64,000 bases of DNA from Kwoniella bestiolae CBS 10118 (GCF_000512585.2 NC_089245.1:868001-932000), one strand, 5' to 3'. Counted from the first letter of the stretch, positions 23,833-36,284 are shown. A program made the numbers and translations. The notes: generated by a model not told the origin, from the sequence alone.

Positions 23833-24304
23833 ATGACATCTCCTCAACCTATCAAGACTGGTGGTGCGTTACATCACCCTACCCTTCGGAAGTATGGTGA
23901 AGGTTTATGACGATGCTTATCATTGTTCATGCACTACAGCAGCATATAAGGAGACCAGGTGTCGTCCGACAATTCTGAGCATCGTCCTCAAGGTGAGTTG
24001 TCGTCGATCTGATAAGATCTCGTAGGGCATAAGCTCAAACTCCAAAATTCTTCTCCTGGTCGTCAGAAATGGTAAGTTACGCCCATTTATCCAATTAGCA
24101 CGTCGTTTCTATATGTATAACACCAATCGGATCAAGTCACGCTGTACTGTACTAATGACAAGATCGTCGACACAGGCTGAAATCGACTTCCACCCGCTCT
24201 CAGAGTATGATCAAACCCTCTTCAACGACCACTTCGGATTACTAGGAGTACCCAAACCTCCTTTCCTTACCACTCCGAGCTATCCCAAGCCACCCCCTGT
24301 ATAG
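23833..24304 (+). CDS. small hypothetical protein with optional 5-nt exon (gene G)
   Basis: I do not recognise this protein. Exon 1 (23833-23860) gives MTSPQPIKT. Exon 2 (23940-23992) gives AAYKETRCRPTILSIVLK, ending at phase 0. A last exon from 24176 in phase 0 reads AEIDFHPLSEYDQTLFNDHF, then GLLGVPKPPF, and ends KPPPV at 24304 (69 residues). Between them lies a perfect 5-nt exon candidate, AAATG (24067-24071), flanked by CAG and GTAAGT. Including it shifts the last exon to another frame that stops at 24245. The phase pattern is the same as in the microexon family. A third reading starts translation at the ATG inside AAATG. The locus is probably real; the product is uncertain. Confidence 0.4.
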
Positions 24305-25061
<757 letters not shown>

Positions 25062-25582
25062 ATGAAAGGAGAAGAAGATACCCTGAGACTTAGAGGAGGC
25101 AGGTTCTGCGGATTATTCAGAGTGAGTCGGGACTCATGAATCATCACTTTCACTGTCAGTTGGGCTGACTCATCTCACCATAGCGACGGTACGTCCTCAA
25201 CTCTTCATCATTAACCTTTCGCCTCAGTTCAATCACACTTTTACGATACTAATTATCGATCCCGTAATATCGCAGAAACAAACCCATGACGTTCCCCGCC
25301 TATGATCCCGAACCTCCAACCATTCCCACCAAGTCACCCACTCCACCTCCTCCCAAACCCCGAGCAACTTACACATCAGGTCATAACTCCACCAACACCT
25401 CTACCGCCAACAACAACAGCACACCCAATCGTAACGAGGTTCTCACGGCAGGTGCATACATGGCACCGGCGCTACCCCTCGTAGTCGCTGCCCCTGCTCT
25501 AGCCGATGGGAACTCACACGGACATTCCGATAACGCCGGATCAGGGATGGGGATTGGCGGTTCATCCGCCTGCGGTCCCTAG
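25062..25582 (+). CDS. Pro/Asn-rich small protein, microexon family subgroup 1 (gene H)
   Basis: I do not recognise this protein. Exons are 25062-25121, a 5-nt microexon 25184-25188 (CGACG) and 25276-25582. They sum to 372 nt, or 123 residues. The first exon is MKGEEDTLRLRGGRFCGLFR, with an exact ubiquitin-type LRLRGG followed by Cys. The microexon supplies Arg and two bases of Arg. The last exon is Pro/Thr/Asn-rich, then hydrophobic (GAYMAPALPLVVAAPALA), and ends GNSHGHSDNAGSGMGIGG and SSACGP. It aligns with gene I in the motif block, the NRNE motif and the PLVVAAP / PVVVAPP block, so H and I are recent tandem duplicates. Unlike I, it lacks the long Gly/Cys tail and has no intron before the motif. 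Confidence 0.68.
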
Positions 25583-26537
25583 TGAGGCTCCACCAGAACT
25601 CACCGGGCGGATCATGTTCGTCTTAAAAGGATTGATTGGCACATTTGCGTTTTCATTCGAGTAAGGGTATAGGGTATGATTGACAACCGGCCCCAAGACT
25701 GGGTGCAATTACCGACACTTCTGATCTCTCATTTGAGATGACCGATTTTGAATTATGTGAAGATAAGATCTGACATGATACGACAGTTTGAGGGATTTTG
25801 CGAAATGGAACTGACAGCTTCAGAGTGGAGCAGCGCAACGGCAATACCGTTACGATACAAGAACAAGCTGAAACTTGTAACCGCGGCCGTACAAAGGAGC
25901 ATACATGATATGATATAAATAAGGTAGTAACCCTCCTTGGCAAAACCAAAAGGAACCGGATATCATCTCTTCCCGGGATGGATACATCGTGTTGATAAGG
26001 CGGAGTAAGGCGTCATACAACCCGATGATATCGGAAAGAACGTTTATGAGCTTCTTGAGGATCAATCCGCAAGCTCGGTTCTGCGAGTGGATGCTGTGTT
26101 CGTTGCAGATCACTATGACGTATGGAAGAGATGCAGTATTATTCCATCGTTTCGCCGTGATAACCGATCTAGAAATGGATTAGTAATATCAATCCAGGCA
26201 CACACACAAACAAACAAACAAGAAATGAATCAACTGAAACAAACAATGAGATGATGCACACGACCGAGCACGTTTGATCTTGATCCAACCAGCATCGCCC
26301 TTTCTGCTCCGGGGTGATATCATGCACCGCTTGGAAGGATAGGAGGTTGATAACCGGATGGTCCACTCAACTCTGAGTAGACAAAGGTATAAATAATGGA
26401 ATATCTTGGTAGCTGTTGGATTGAATGCTTGCCACCATCACTCCATATTCGAAGCTCAACCTCATCACTCGGCCCATCACTACCTGTCTGTACTACATTG
26501 ACACTTCCATCGTTCGATACGAACCTCTAAACACACA
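25583..26537. other. intergenic between tandem duplicates H and I
   Basis: I see no gene. The right end is the promoter of gene I, with a TATA box and a CATC/ACTC-rich leader. A CAAA run occurs near 26205-26222. Confidence 0.45.
26388..26395 (+). promoter_or_regulatory. TATA box (TATAAATA) of gene I
   Basis: It lies 143 nt before the ATG at 26538. The same TATAAA element occurs 80-130 nt upstream of genes M, N and O. Confidence 0.55.
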
Positions 26538-27258
26538 ATGACCAGTGAGTACGATCCCTTCTCCGTTCTAATCTCCCAAGGATCCCTTGACTAACCACTA
26601 TATATGTCAGGTATGGAACAAGGCACACTCCGACTTCGAGGTGGTGGGTTCTGCGGTATATTCAGAGTGAGTGATAAGTCCCTCTCATCTTTACTCCGCT
26701 GACTTCATACGCATATCATCTGAACTATACTGACTGGTCCATTCACAGCCACGGTACGTCATCTCGTTCACGCTCGAGACCGAACATCCTCTTCAAGTAT
26801 CTCAGTAGCTTTAGCCCCCCAACTTGAGAAAGTCCAAGCTGACATCTACCCATGCTTGCAGAACCAAACCTCCCACAGTACCATACAACGAAAAACCCTC
26901 TCCACCCTTCATCTCTCACAAACCAGCTAAACCATCCAAATACTCTACCATCGGAACGACCACCAACAGAAACAACAATCGAAACGAAGGGTACATGTCC
27001 AACGCGGGTGCATTCGCCGGTTATCCAGGTATACCAGTTGTCGTTGCTCCTCCTCCCGATATGGGGACTGGCGGACACGGACACGGACATGGGTGTGATT
27101 CGGGGAGCGGTGGTCATCATGGCTCTTCTGGTGGGGATACAGGTGGATCGGGAGGGATCTCATCATGTGGTGGTGGGTCTTCAGGAGGAGGTGATTCGGG
27201 TGGTGGGTCGTCCTGCGGGGGCGGTGGTGGGGGATGTGGGGGTGGTGGTGGGTCTTAG
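26538..27258 (+). CDS. His/Gly/Cys-tail protein, microexon family subgroup 1 (gene I)
   Basis: I do not recognise this protein. Exons are 26538-26544, 26611-26666, a 5-nt microexon 26749-26753 (CCACG) and 26862-27258. They sum to 465 nt, or 154 residues. The start MTSMEQGTLRLRGGGFCGIF contains LRLRGG plus Cys. The microexon gives Pro and two bases of Arg. The middle is PRTKPPTVPYNEKPSPPF, then NRNNNRNEG and a hydrophobic GIPVVVAPPP. The tail has a GHGHGHGCDSGSGGHHG histidine block, then Gly/Ser with regularly spaced Cys, ending SSCGGGGGGCGGGGGS. The His/Cys/Gly tail could bind metal or cross-link, which is inference. Gene H is its tandem duplicate. Confidence 0.7.
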
Positions 27259-27866
27259 ATGGGTCATGACACTTGGGTGTAGGCTACTCTTTGTTCTGAA
27301 TCAATCCAAGAGGGTATGTTAGCCGAATGGTCAAATGGAGGAAATCAGGTTTCCGAGGTATGAGATTCTGATACCATACGACTTGATATTTTGTAATTGA
27401 TGAAATGAAACCAGAAGAATAAGAATAAGGATCAGAATAAGAGAATGGAGAACTTATGTATGTACCGGTTCGAGATGACAAAGAAATGATATATCATGTT
27501 GTAGCTATGAATATGTGACTTGATAATTAAACTATCATTGCCTATATCAATCCGAACTGATCGTACACAACATCCAGGATGGTACATCGACCCATCATCA
27601 ACGATAGAGCAGTAAGCTCTGATCCCCTCCTCCACCTGACTTGCTCTGTACCCACAAGAAAAACAAAGAAGCCTCTATAAAATGCATGATATACGTTAAT
27701 GTCTATACTTGTACCCCTAAATCCCCTGAAGTTCGTTGAGAAGATATATGATCTACCGAATTTGATATGATACATTCTGAGCGAGTGGTATTCTCCCCAT
27801 GCTGCTGAATCATGTGATCTACTCAACGAAGATTGCGTTGCGTTCTGGCGCAACTTGATTTGATAT
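27259..27866. other. convergent intergenic stretch
   Basis: This is the AT-rich 3' flank of gene I and of the GT90 gene. I see no gene. Confidence 0.4.
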
Positions 27867-30555
27867 CTATCCCTGTTTTCGAGGTTCGGGTTCCTTGTAA
27901 CTCATCATATCTCTATCTAATGAATGCAATCTCTGTAATTCTAGTAGTAGTCGGAATGTCTGTGTACGTGCATGGTGCATTAGCTTTCATTTTTATGTCT
28001 GTGTCAGAGCTATTTGAAGTCCATGAGGAGAAGAACTCACATAGGCTTGCATATTTACCCACGACCAATGTTCCAAAGCGAACTTCTGTCCAGCTTCACC
28101 GATCTTCTGGGCTAAATACTATCATCGAGAAATGCAATCAATCAGTCATCCCCAGGGCAAGTCCATGCTAAGGGAAAACAGGGAGAAAGAGAAAGAAGCG
28201 GAGGAGAAACAACCCACATCATGTCCTTTGGTACTATCTATATTTCCCGCTTCGTCGACCGGACCAACGAAGAAGGCCATTATATCGTATAGATCTGAGT
28301 AATCAGGTTTGAGTGGGATGTAGTGGTACCATGGGGCTAAGCCATAAGTCGAAAGTAGGATCAGCATTGACGCCCCTGTCAACGATCTGGACGGCTGATA
28401 TCTGCTGTTGCAGGGGTTTTCGAGCAGAAGCAGACGAAGAAGGGAAGCTTGGTCACTCACTCAACCACTCCATGTGCCATTCAGGGAACATCGTAAATTT
28501 GATAACGGGACTACCGGAACTGAGTAATCTGTGAAATCTAGATGACCACCCATTCCCATCTACATCTAGATTATACTTGAACGCGGCTGCTTGGTCGGGC
28601 CATACCCTCTCGCCGAATTCGATGGTGTCGGCTACTTGTTGGCATACATCTGCGTTTGGGCACTGCGAGGATGCCGATAGAAGCAGGTTCAGATCGAGAT
28701 ATGAGAGAAGGAATTAGGTGTTGTGAACAGCACACGAAAAGAGTGAGCACAAGAGGGCATTCCGGGAGGAGGGATGAATCGAGGATTGTACATCAGCTTA
28801 ACAATCTTGGTATCCCTGTGATAGATAATATGACACGACCCACCTGAACAGGTTTCCCCGACAACTTGACATCGGCATAAGCCTTACTCAACACCCTCTC
28901 CCACCTTCTCACGACCTTATAACTCCCCTCTCCATCAGGAACCATTATCTCCCTGAGTTGCTGATTCCACCAAGTATCTCCACCCTTGGGTCCGTTAATC
29001 ATTAAATGCAATCTCATCCTGTGCGATTCCTTCCAATCCCTCTGTCCACCATACCCACCCGTCGTGGATCCTCGCCAGAACAACCTATTATCGGTCTTGT
29101 CCTCCCATGTACCAAGATAGGGCACGTCGGACTCGGTGATATTCATATATGCCTCCATAGGGGTGGTTTGGAAACTGGAGTCTCCGGGAAACTTCGATAA
29201 GACCAATATAGGTTTGAGGATGGACGGTGATCTGTGGGCATAGTCCAAGGACATAGCACCATGTAGACGCTTGAGTTCGGGGTATTCGCAGAAGTCCATT
29301 GTGGGTAAATGGTCGGAGATGAATGATTTGGCTAGTCACAAAGCAAGCAAGGCAGGATCAACAATCCGGTTCAGACTCGTAGATCCGTTGGCGATGTGAA
29401 TATGAAGAGTAAGGTTAGCTCACGAAGTACAGCATCCGTAGCATTCTCTGCTCCTGGTCGGATGTTTGCTGGAGAATCAAGGGGACATGCTTTCTATGAA
29501 ATGGAAATATGTCACGATCAGTATTCTATAGTACAACGCAACGCCATCGGATGACAGTCGGACCACTCACAAACCATCCCCACGCCGGTGTTCTGTTAGG
29601 ATCCTCCAAAGCTTTTAGTTCTGTCTCATCGAAGTCTGATCCAATCCTTCTGTCAGTCACGCCTACTGATAGCCAACGGACGAAGGTCCAACTCACGATT
29701 ACCTTCCCTAACCAACGACATGGCCCTTTCCCTCTGATCCTTACCCAGCACCACACTTCCCGTATCATGATCACTCCCCGTCACCTTCAAATAGAATCCC
29801 TCCGGCAAATCATCTACGAATCCTCCTATAAGACCTTGAAGATGTTTTGGTCTAGCCGCGTTCGATCTTTCCCCAACCAGCCCAACACCCTGCTTACTGA
29901 TATCGAGGGTATACGTGAATCCCGTCCCTTCCAGCGCTTTTGACCTCGCAATGAAAGTCTGAGCAGGAAGAGCATGATGGGGTAACAGATCTCTCATGAG
30001 CTGATCATACTCATCTATAATCTTGATATCGTTCTTCTGACAGAAATTGAACCATTCGTCGAATCCCAGGGGTGGTGGCATCCTATATCGTTTCTTATAT
30101 TCGCTGACAGCCTGTTGGAGGGTCTTGGACTGTGAGGAAAGGAGGTTCGTCCATTTCGTTTCGGCTTTTTCCATCAACTCGTATATTGGATGTTCAGGCT
30201 TCAACCCCTGTGTGGGAGGTAGAAGCGTTGCAGTCCCCTTATCTCCCCAGAACAAAGATGATCTCCTTCCCCTTCTACCACCCGGTACAGCGAATCCAAG
30301 TGGTGGGGGCGGTATACGTTCTATACCCAGTCCATGCCTTATACCGAACCAGTATAGTAGGAAGAAGATCACCATGAGATAGAGGATCTTCTTGGGACGC
30401 CGTATAGGTCGGGGCACCGAGTGGGGTATCATACCTACCGACGAGAGGGGGAAGGAGGAGTGAGAAGGTGGATGGTTGGTGGTAGGTAGGGATTTGTTCC
30501 ATTTCGCTTTGGGTGATACACCGTATGCTGGGGAACGTGAGGATCGGGGAGGCAT
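27867..30555 (-). CDS. GT90 / CAP10-like glycosyltransferase, type II membrane protein
   Basis: The start is MPPRSSRSPAYGVSPKAKWN (30555). A single N-terminal membrane anchor follows at about residues 60-72 (ILYLMVIFFLLYWFGI), as in Golgi type II enzymes. The stem leads to PPPLGFDEWFNFCQKNDIKI. The CAP10/GT90 domain shows TPAWGWF|KACPLDSPANIRPG, DFCEYPELKRLHGAMSLDYA, and the signature DNRLFWRGSTTGG with SHRMRLHLM. It continues through CPNADVCQQV, KYNLDVDGNGWSSRFHRLL, SPVIKFTMFPEWHMEW and LAPWYHYIPLKPDYSDLYDI, and then ALEHWSWVNMQAY. It ends KEPEPRKQG at 27867. Cryptococcus uses GT90 members (CAP10, CAP1, CXT1) for capsule or glycolipid xylosylation. The specific acceptor here cannot be read from sequence. 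About nine exons are present. Confidence 0.92.
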
Positions 30556-30700
30556 CTTGAGGGTGGAGGTGATGTATGATGACTGTGGGTGATGGGTATA
30601 TTGTTTTAAGCCTAGATTTCTATGACTGGTCGATCATGCGTCTATTGTGCTGATATTGGACGTCTACTTGAAGTTGAGCTGTTCTATGAAAACCATGATA

Positions 30701-30745
30701 TATCTGGTATATCTGGTATATCTGGTATATCTGGTATATCTGGTA
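30701..30745. repeat. five perfect 9-bp tandem repeats
   Basis: The unit TATCTGGTA is repeated five times exactly, about 150 nt upstream of the GT90 start codon. Confidence 0.95.
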
Positions 30746-31117
30746 GAAATTCATTCATTTCATTCACCATTCCATTTGACAATTGTTGATGTGATGTTAC
30801 TCTCTCTCTTCAATTCTCAAACTCTAATCCATCTAACGCGACACACCACGTTCAGTCCACGCGCAAATCCAGACCAGCTTCTGTTGAGCCTGATTTCTTG
30901 CCAAAACGCCACGAGGAACCAGGAAACCAATCACTAGCTTGGGAAAAGATATCAGGCTGCAATGAGCAACTCGCTCGATACATGGACCCCAAGGGGCGAA
31001 GACGGAGCAGCGGGCCGGAATATCCATTAGTCACCCTGTAATCATTCAGGTATTCAGGGGAGAACAAGGATAAATTGAGTGAAAATACGCAGTTCGGTAA
31101 CACCCAACAGCGGCAAA

Positions 31118-31135
31118 GGGAGGGGAGGGGAGGGG
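31118..31135 (+). other. G-quadruplex motif
   Basis: GGGAGGGGAGGGGAGGGG has four G runs with single-A loops, 538 nt before the glycerol kinase ATG. Confidence 0.7.
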
Positions 31136-31672
31136 ACAGTCTACACTTCTTTAGCCTTCTTTCAATATTTTCGTATGACGTTTTTTAACAGACCATTCTC
31201 ATTCGCGAACACGAAACGAGACAAACTACTCGACCTGAGTATAGTACAGTTGTACAGTAATAGCACTGTACAGTTTACAAGGTGCTGTGTAATACCATAC
31301 TCGTATTCCAGTTTATCTTCATCTTCTCTCTTTTAAATCAATCAAAAACATCTTTTCCATCTCGAAGCAAGTCGCCAAGAACCTCATTCGACCAAAGAAG
31401 ATCTTATCGGGAATTTAAACCTTTCTCTTCTTCTGTTATCAACAGGTATTCCGGACAAAGTATCCACCGGGCCGTCGCTGCTCCGCTTCATCCGTCACTT
31501 TGACATTCCACCTCGATCTCTCTCTGATACCTCGTGACCAAAGTTACTAGTACTGTACTCGCACTACCAGAGCCAAGCAAACGGATACGAAACAGAAATT
31601 TCGGATCAACCCACCAAACACAAAGGAATAGATAGAGTATTATAGAACAACAAAGGAATCCTCTTTTCCAAC

Positions 31673-34600
31673 ATGTCTAGAACACCTAATGTAGATTTAC
31701 AAATGTCTTCCATGAAGCACCCATCACCCCTCGGAGGAGGATTTGGATCCAGCGGAGGTCCAGGGTCCTTCACACCGGTATTCGAAACTTCCCCTCAAGT
31801 CTCTCCCGCCAACTCTCGAAGACCTTCCATCTCAGCTGCAGCGGGTGTCCAAGCACCCGTACCGAGAAGATTATCAGAGGTAGCTTCTGGCAGACCATCG
31901 TTCTCACAACAAGCTCCACCTCAACACCCTCAGATGCAACATCAGGTATCATACTTTTCCGGAGGGGGAGGTCATCCTCCTCCCACCCCTGGTGGAAATT
32001 ACGTCCAAGGTGGTGGAGGAAGCGGCGGGTACTCTGGTGGGGCATCCTTGTCGAGACGGGGCTCTACAGCTTCACACATGTCTTCCGGACCTAGACCAAT
32101 CCAAAGAGCAGATTATTCTGGACCAAATACTCCGTCCCTCCTTTCCCGAGCGGGTTCTCCAACCTTGCCATTGGGTAATGAACACACCACTGCTCCTCGA
32201 GCTTACTTCGAGGGTGCGGGTGGGTTCAGTGGAATGGACGGAAATAGAGAATTGAGGCAGGGTCAATTCATCGGTTCATTGGATTGTGGTACAACGTGAG
32301 TCGACCGCAATCCGACATCAAGACCATGTCGCAGCAACACTGATTCTTGCTTCATCGACTAGATCAACCCGATTCATCATCTTCGACAAGCGAGCCAAAA
32401 TCATTGCAGAACATCAAACAGAGTTCGAACAGATCTTACCCCATGCGGGATGGCACGAACACGATCCCGAGGCTCTTGTCGACGCTATGACCGAATGTAT
32501 CAACAAGGCTATTGAGAAGCTCGAATGGATGGGTTGGTCAAGAAAGAGTATAAAGGGTATTGGTGGGTATTCTGACTTCGTGTTGTCCTTCTTTGATGTC
32601 TGATGCCATGGAGTGATGATAAAGTAGTGACTTACTGATGATTGGTATGTTTGTTGATATAGGTATTACAAATCAAAGAGAAACCACCGTCTGTTGGTCC
32701 CGATCAACCGGTAAACCCCTGTGTAATGCCATTGTATGGGATGATTCTCGTACCCTCGGTGTTGTGAGAGAGTATGAGAAGAAGTTGGCAGAGGAGGGAT
32801 TAGACATCGATGATGAGGAAGAAGATCTCAAGGGTGTTCCCGAGGATGTAGAGATTGGTACTGGTGGTGAAGATGCTGCGTTTGGTGAGAAAGGTGATGT
32901 AGTAGTTGAAACCGAAGATGGAGGTGAAAGTAAGGTTCAAGGTGAAAAAGATGGATTAGTCGAGAAAGTGGGAGAGAAGTTGGAAAATCTTGGTCTGGCC
33001 CAGAAAAAAGAGGAAACCAAGAAGCCGCAAGCCAATGGAAATGCCAACGTTCATGGACACAAGAAGAGGAAGGGTAAGGAAGGCATAGTCGATGTGTAAG
33101 TGTTCCTCTTGCATGGCTGCTCTCAAGCAAATGGGGAAGCTGACGGTATGTTCTGATTGATTAGCACCGGTATTCCCCTTTCTACCTATTTCTCAGCTAT
33201 CAAACTCCGATGGATGTTGGATCACCAAAGACAAGTTCACGAGGCCCATGAGAATGACGATTTGATGTTTGGTACTGTTGATACTTGGCTTGTATATGTA
33301 AGTTTGGATTCTCATCTCGTTATCGCTTGTCGATGTAGGCGTGTAGCTGATTTACGCAACTTCTAAAATCTTATAGGCACTCACAGGAAGAGAACAAGGT
33401 GGTCTCCACATCATGGACGTGACCAACGCTTCGCGAACCCTCCTCATCTCCCTGAAGACCCTCCAATGGCATCCTCCATTATTACGATTCTTCGGTATCC
33501 GGCCATCCGTCTTGCCCAAGATCGTGTCCTCCTCAGAGATCTACGGTACCATCCATGAATCCATCGGTACTCCCTTGACCAGTGTGCCTATAGCTGGTAT
33601 AGTGGGTGATCAACAGGCCGCGTTGGTAGGAAACAAATGTCTGAGAAAGGGAGAAGCCAAATGTACTTATGGTACTGGTGCTTTCGTCTTGTTCAACACT
33701 GGTGAAGAGTGTGTGAGGTCAAATTACGGATTGATCTCCACGGTCGCTTTCCAAGCTGGACCCGATGCCAAGCCTGTCTACGCGCTTGAGGGGTCTATTG
33801 CGGTTGCTGGGTCTGCTATCAAGTGGTGAGTGCATTTACACCATTCAATTTGCTACAAGAGATCCTTCGACCGCCATGGATTGCGCTTGTGCGACGGATT
33901 GTGCTAATTCTGGTTGTGCTGATGCAGGCTGAGAGATCAAATGAACCTGATCGAAGAATCATCAGATATGGACATTCTCGCCGGTTCAGTAGCCGACACC
34001 GGTGGTGTGTACTTTGTGACCGCTTTCAGTGGTTTACTCGCACCGTGAGTCCTTTCTACCCTCGATATGTAGCATACGAATGTGACTGATGATATTGCGT
34101 GATATATAGATACTGGGACAGGGAAGCTTCCGGAACAATCATCGGTCTTACTTCATATACCACTTCTGCACATATTGCTAGAGCCACTTTGGAAGCTGTA
34201 TGTTATCAGACCAGAGCGGTATTGGACGTTATCGAGAAAGAGAGTGAAACGAAATTGGAGACTTTGAAAGTTGATGGTGGTGTTACCAACTCGGATTTGG
34301 CAATGCAACTGCAAGCTAATGTGAGTGCTGCATCTTCACATCTTTTCTACTCCCGTCCATCACCTCTTCCCTCGCATCGATCACCCCTACTTCACCCCAT
34401 GTTGTCTTGTCATATTGAATCATGCTGATATCCCTGTTATTACAGATCGGAGGATTCAACGTCGCCCGTCCAGCCATGCGAGAATCCACGGCCCTCGGAT
34501 CAGCCCTCCTTGCCGCCAACGCCCTCAAGCTATTCGGATGGGACTTGTCTAAACCTGAAACTTTGGCTGATGTCAATACCGCCGGTGTACATGTGTTCGA

Positions 34601-34760
34601 ATCTGAATTAGAAGAGAAGGAACGGAAGAAGGCTATCAGGGGATGGGAGAGGGCGGTCAGTAGGGCCGGTAAATGGCATGAGGAGGGTGATGAGGAGGAG
34701 GAAGAGGAGAGGTACGAGGAGGAGAGAGGGTTGAGTAGGTTGCCTAGTCGACAACATTAG
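31673..34760 (+). CDS. GUT1: glycerol kinase (FGGY family) with N-terminal extension and internal insert
   Basis: The enzyme phosphorylates glycerol to glycerol-3-phosphate using ATP. The first ~200 residues ([20 protein letters not shown], then Ser/Gly/Pro-rich) precede the true FGGY start [20 protein letters not shown]. The catalytic core follows: [140 protein letters not shown] and [17 protein letters not shown]. Between [16 protein letters not shown] and TGIPLS lies an insert of about 100 residues rich in Glu/Asp and then Lys, absent from typical glycerol kinases. The C-terminus is acidic ([17 protein letters not shown]). At least seven exons are present. It is divergent from the GT90 gene. 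Confidence 0.94.
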
Positions 34761-35250
34761 GCCACGGCGTGGGAAAAGGATATCTGTCTTGATGTAAGGA
34801 TATGGATAGGTTTGTTGAATTGTTCAACGAAGGACGTAACAGTGGAAAATGATAATGTCATAGACGGGTGAGAGCAGTGACGGGGACATACATTTAGTAT
34901 TTTTGTTGAAATGTTGTGACGGAACCGGAATAAGAGAGAAGCAGTTTTAACATTATATACCTATAAGAATGCATAGAAGCTATATCATACTTTGCTACGA
35001 TATTGCAGGCAATCCGAGCAAGGTGACTTTGCGATAAGTTATCGGACAGGTGGTAATGTGAAGGCCAGCCTTTAATCCAAATCCACGTCAAGCGGTACAA
35101 GACGGGAGACTGTATACATAAAAATGGCCATTTGGCATTTCAAATAGCGATACATTGACACTGTCAAATCTTCTCTTCTGAATTTCTTCCCAATCTTGAT
35201 TCTCCTCGTGCCATTCCATCCTATTCTCCCCTCACGAATCCACACATATA
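34761..35250. other. convergent intergenic stretch
   Basis: This is the 3' flanks of glycerol kinase and gene L. A CT/CC-rich run occurs near 35210-35300. I see no gene. Confidence 0.4.
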
Positions 35251-35915
35251 CTATTCTCCCCCCTTCCCACCACGTCCAAGCCCCATCCCCCCCATATCGG
35301 GCTGGTCAACCCCATCCCCTCTCCAGGAATGATCGTTCCCACCTCCACACCCGCTCATCATCTGCTCACCAGGAACATCAGGAGCATCAGTACTCTTTTC
35401 ATCAAGACCCAATCCCAACTCTGCACCAGAAGCACCGATAGCGGAGGCGGGCGCCACATCGTCTTTGGGGATGGTTTGCGAAGTCCCATCCTTCTTATTT
35501 TTGAATTTGTATTTCTTACCTTTATCTTTAATTTTGATATCGCCCTCTTTGGATTTGGTCTTGCTCTTGTCCTTATCTTTGGACTTGCTTTTATCCTTGG
35601 ATTTGGATTTGGGATCTCCGCCTAGCATGGGGGTGTGGCCTGAATTGTCTGGAGGGGATTTGTGTCTATCATTGAACGGATGATCTGTCATCCACTGCAA
35701 CAAATCCATATGGGCAAGAGAGATGAGCTTACCTGACCTATCGGGGTACAACATCATTTAGATCAGCCAAAAAGCCCCATATATCAGATAGCGAGGGAGT
35801 CCTGGAATGAATGGGAAGGGCAGAGAGAACATACTTGGTCGAGCCAATCGAAACATCCTCCTCCTCTTGTTCTTAGGACTGATTCTTGGGAAGTATCAAG
35901 ACGATGATTGAACAT
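35251..35915 (-). CDS. Lys-repeat protein, microexon family subgroup 1 (gene L)
   Basis: I do not recognise this protein. Exons are 35915-35835, a 5-nt microexon 35737-35733 (GTCAG) and 35665-35251. They sum to 501 nt, or 166 residues. Exon 1 is MFNHRLDTSQESVLRTRGGG followed by CFDWLDQ, which keeps the LRxRGG-Cys motif with Thr in the variable position. The microexon gives Val and two bases of Arg. The last exon has a run of Lys/Ser/Asp units (KSKSKDKSKSKDKDKSKTKS), then GKKYKFKNKKDG, an acidic/Ala segment, MMSGCGGGNDHSW and a Gly/Arg end (GMGLGRGGKGGE). The acceptor at 35666 is chosen because it alone fits the phase. A nearer CAG would give a stop. It heads the largest cluster of the family. 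Confidence 0.65.
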
Positions 35916-36284
35916 GTTGATTCGAATTTACTGATAGATCCATGTTAGTCTATCAATCCGTAGGTCAAGAACGGACTTACAGAGTCTTAAGATAATTTGA
36001 ATTTTACAGATGGTTGAAAGAAGATGAAAAGGAAGTTGCTCGCTGATTACAGATACTGTACTTGTGTTCCGCTCAACCTTCCAAAGAAGGCTAATGATCA
36101 GTATGAGGCATTGCATCGTGACCTATATTGTATACGTTGTCATCGTCAAGAGTATGCATGCACTTGCGTATGTGCTGAATCATCTTGACTTGTCGCTTTT
36201 GAGACATGATTTGAGGAAGCTCTGACCGCCACATCTGATTACAGTATGCGCACATCTTCATACATCAATCATGATCTACATAAA
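35916..36284. other. intergenic between genes L and M
   Basis: This is the 5' flank of gene L and 3' flank of gene M. I see no gene. Confidence 0.4.

Larger units (their letters stand above)
30556..31672. other. divergent promoter region GT90 / glycerol kinase
   Basis: This 1.1-kb stretch lies between divergent starts. It contains the 9-bp repeat array, a G-quadruplex motif, a palindrome-rich TACAGT/ACTGTA segment (31240-31280) and a long A/C-rich leader before 31673. No gene is supported. Confidence 0.5.

Noticed and set aside
25062..27258. A ubiquitin or ubiquitin-fusion gene, suggested by LRLRGG
   Set aside because: Only the six-residue tail is similar. There is no beta-grasp sequence before it, as the proteins have fewer than 20 residues upstream of the motif.
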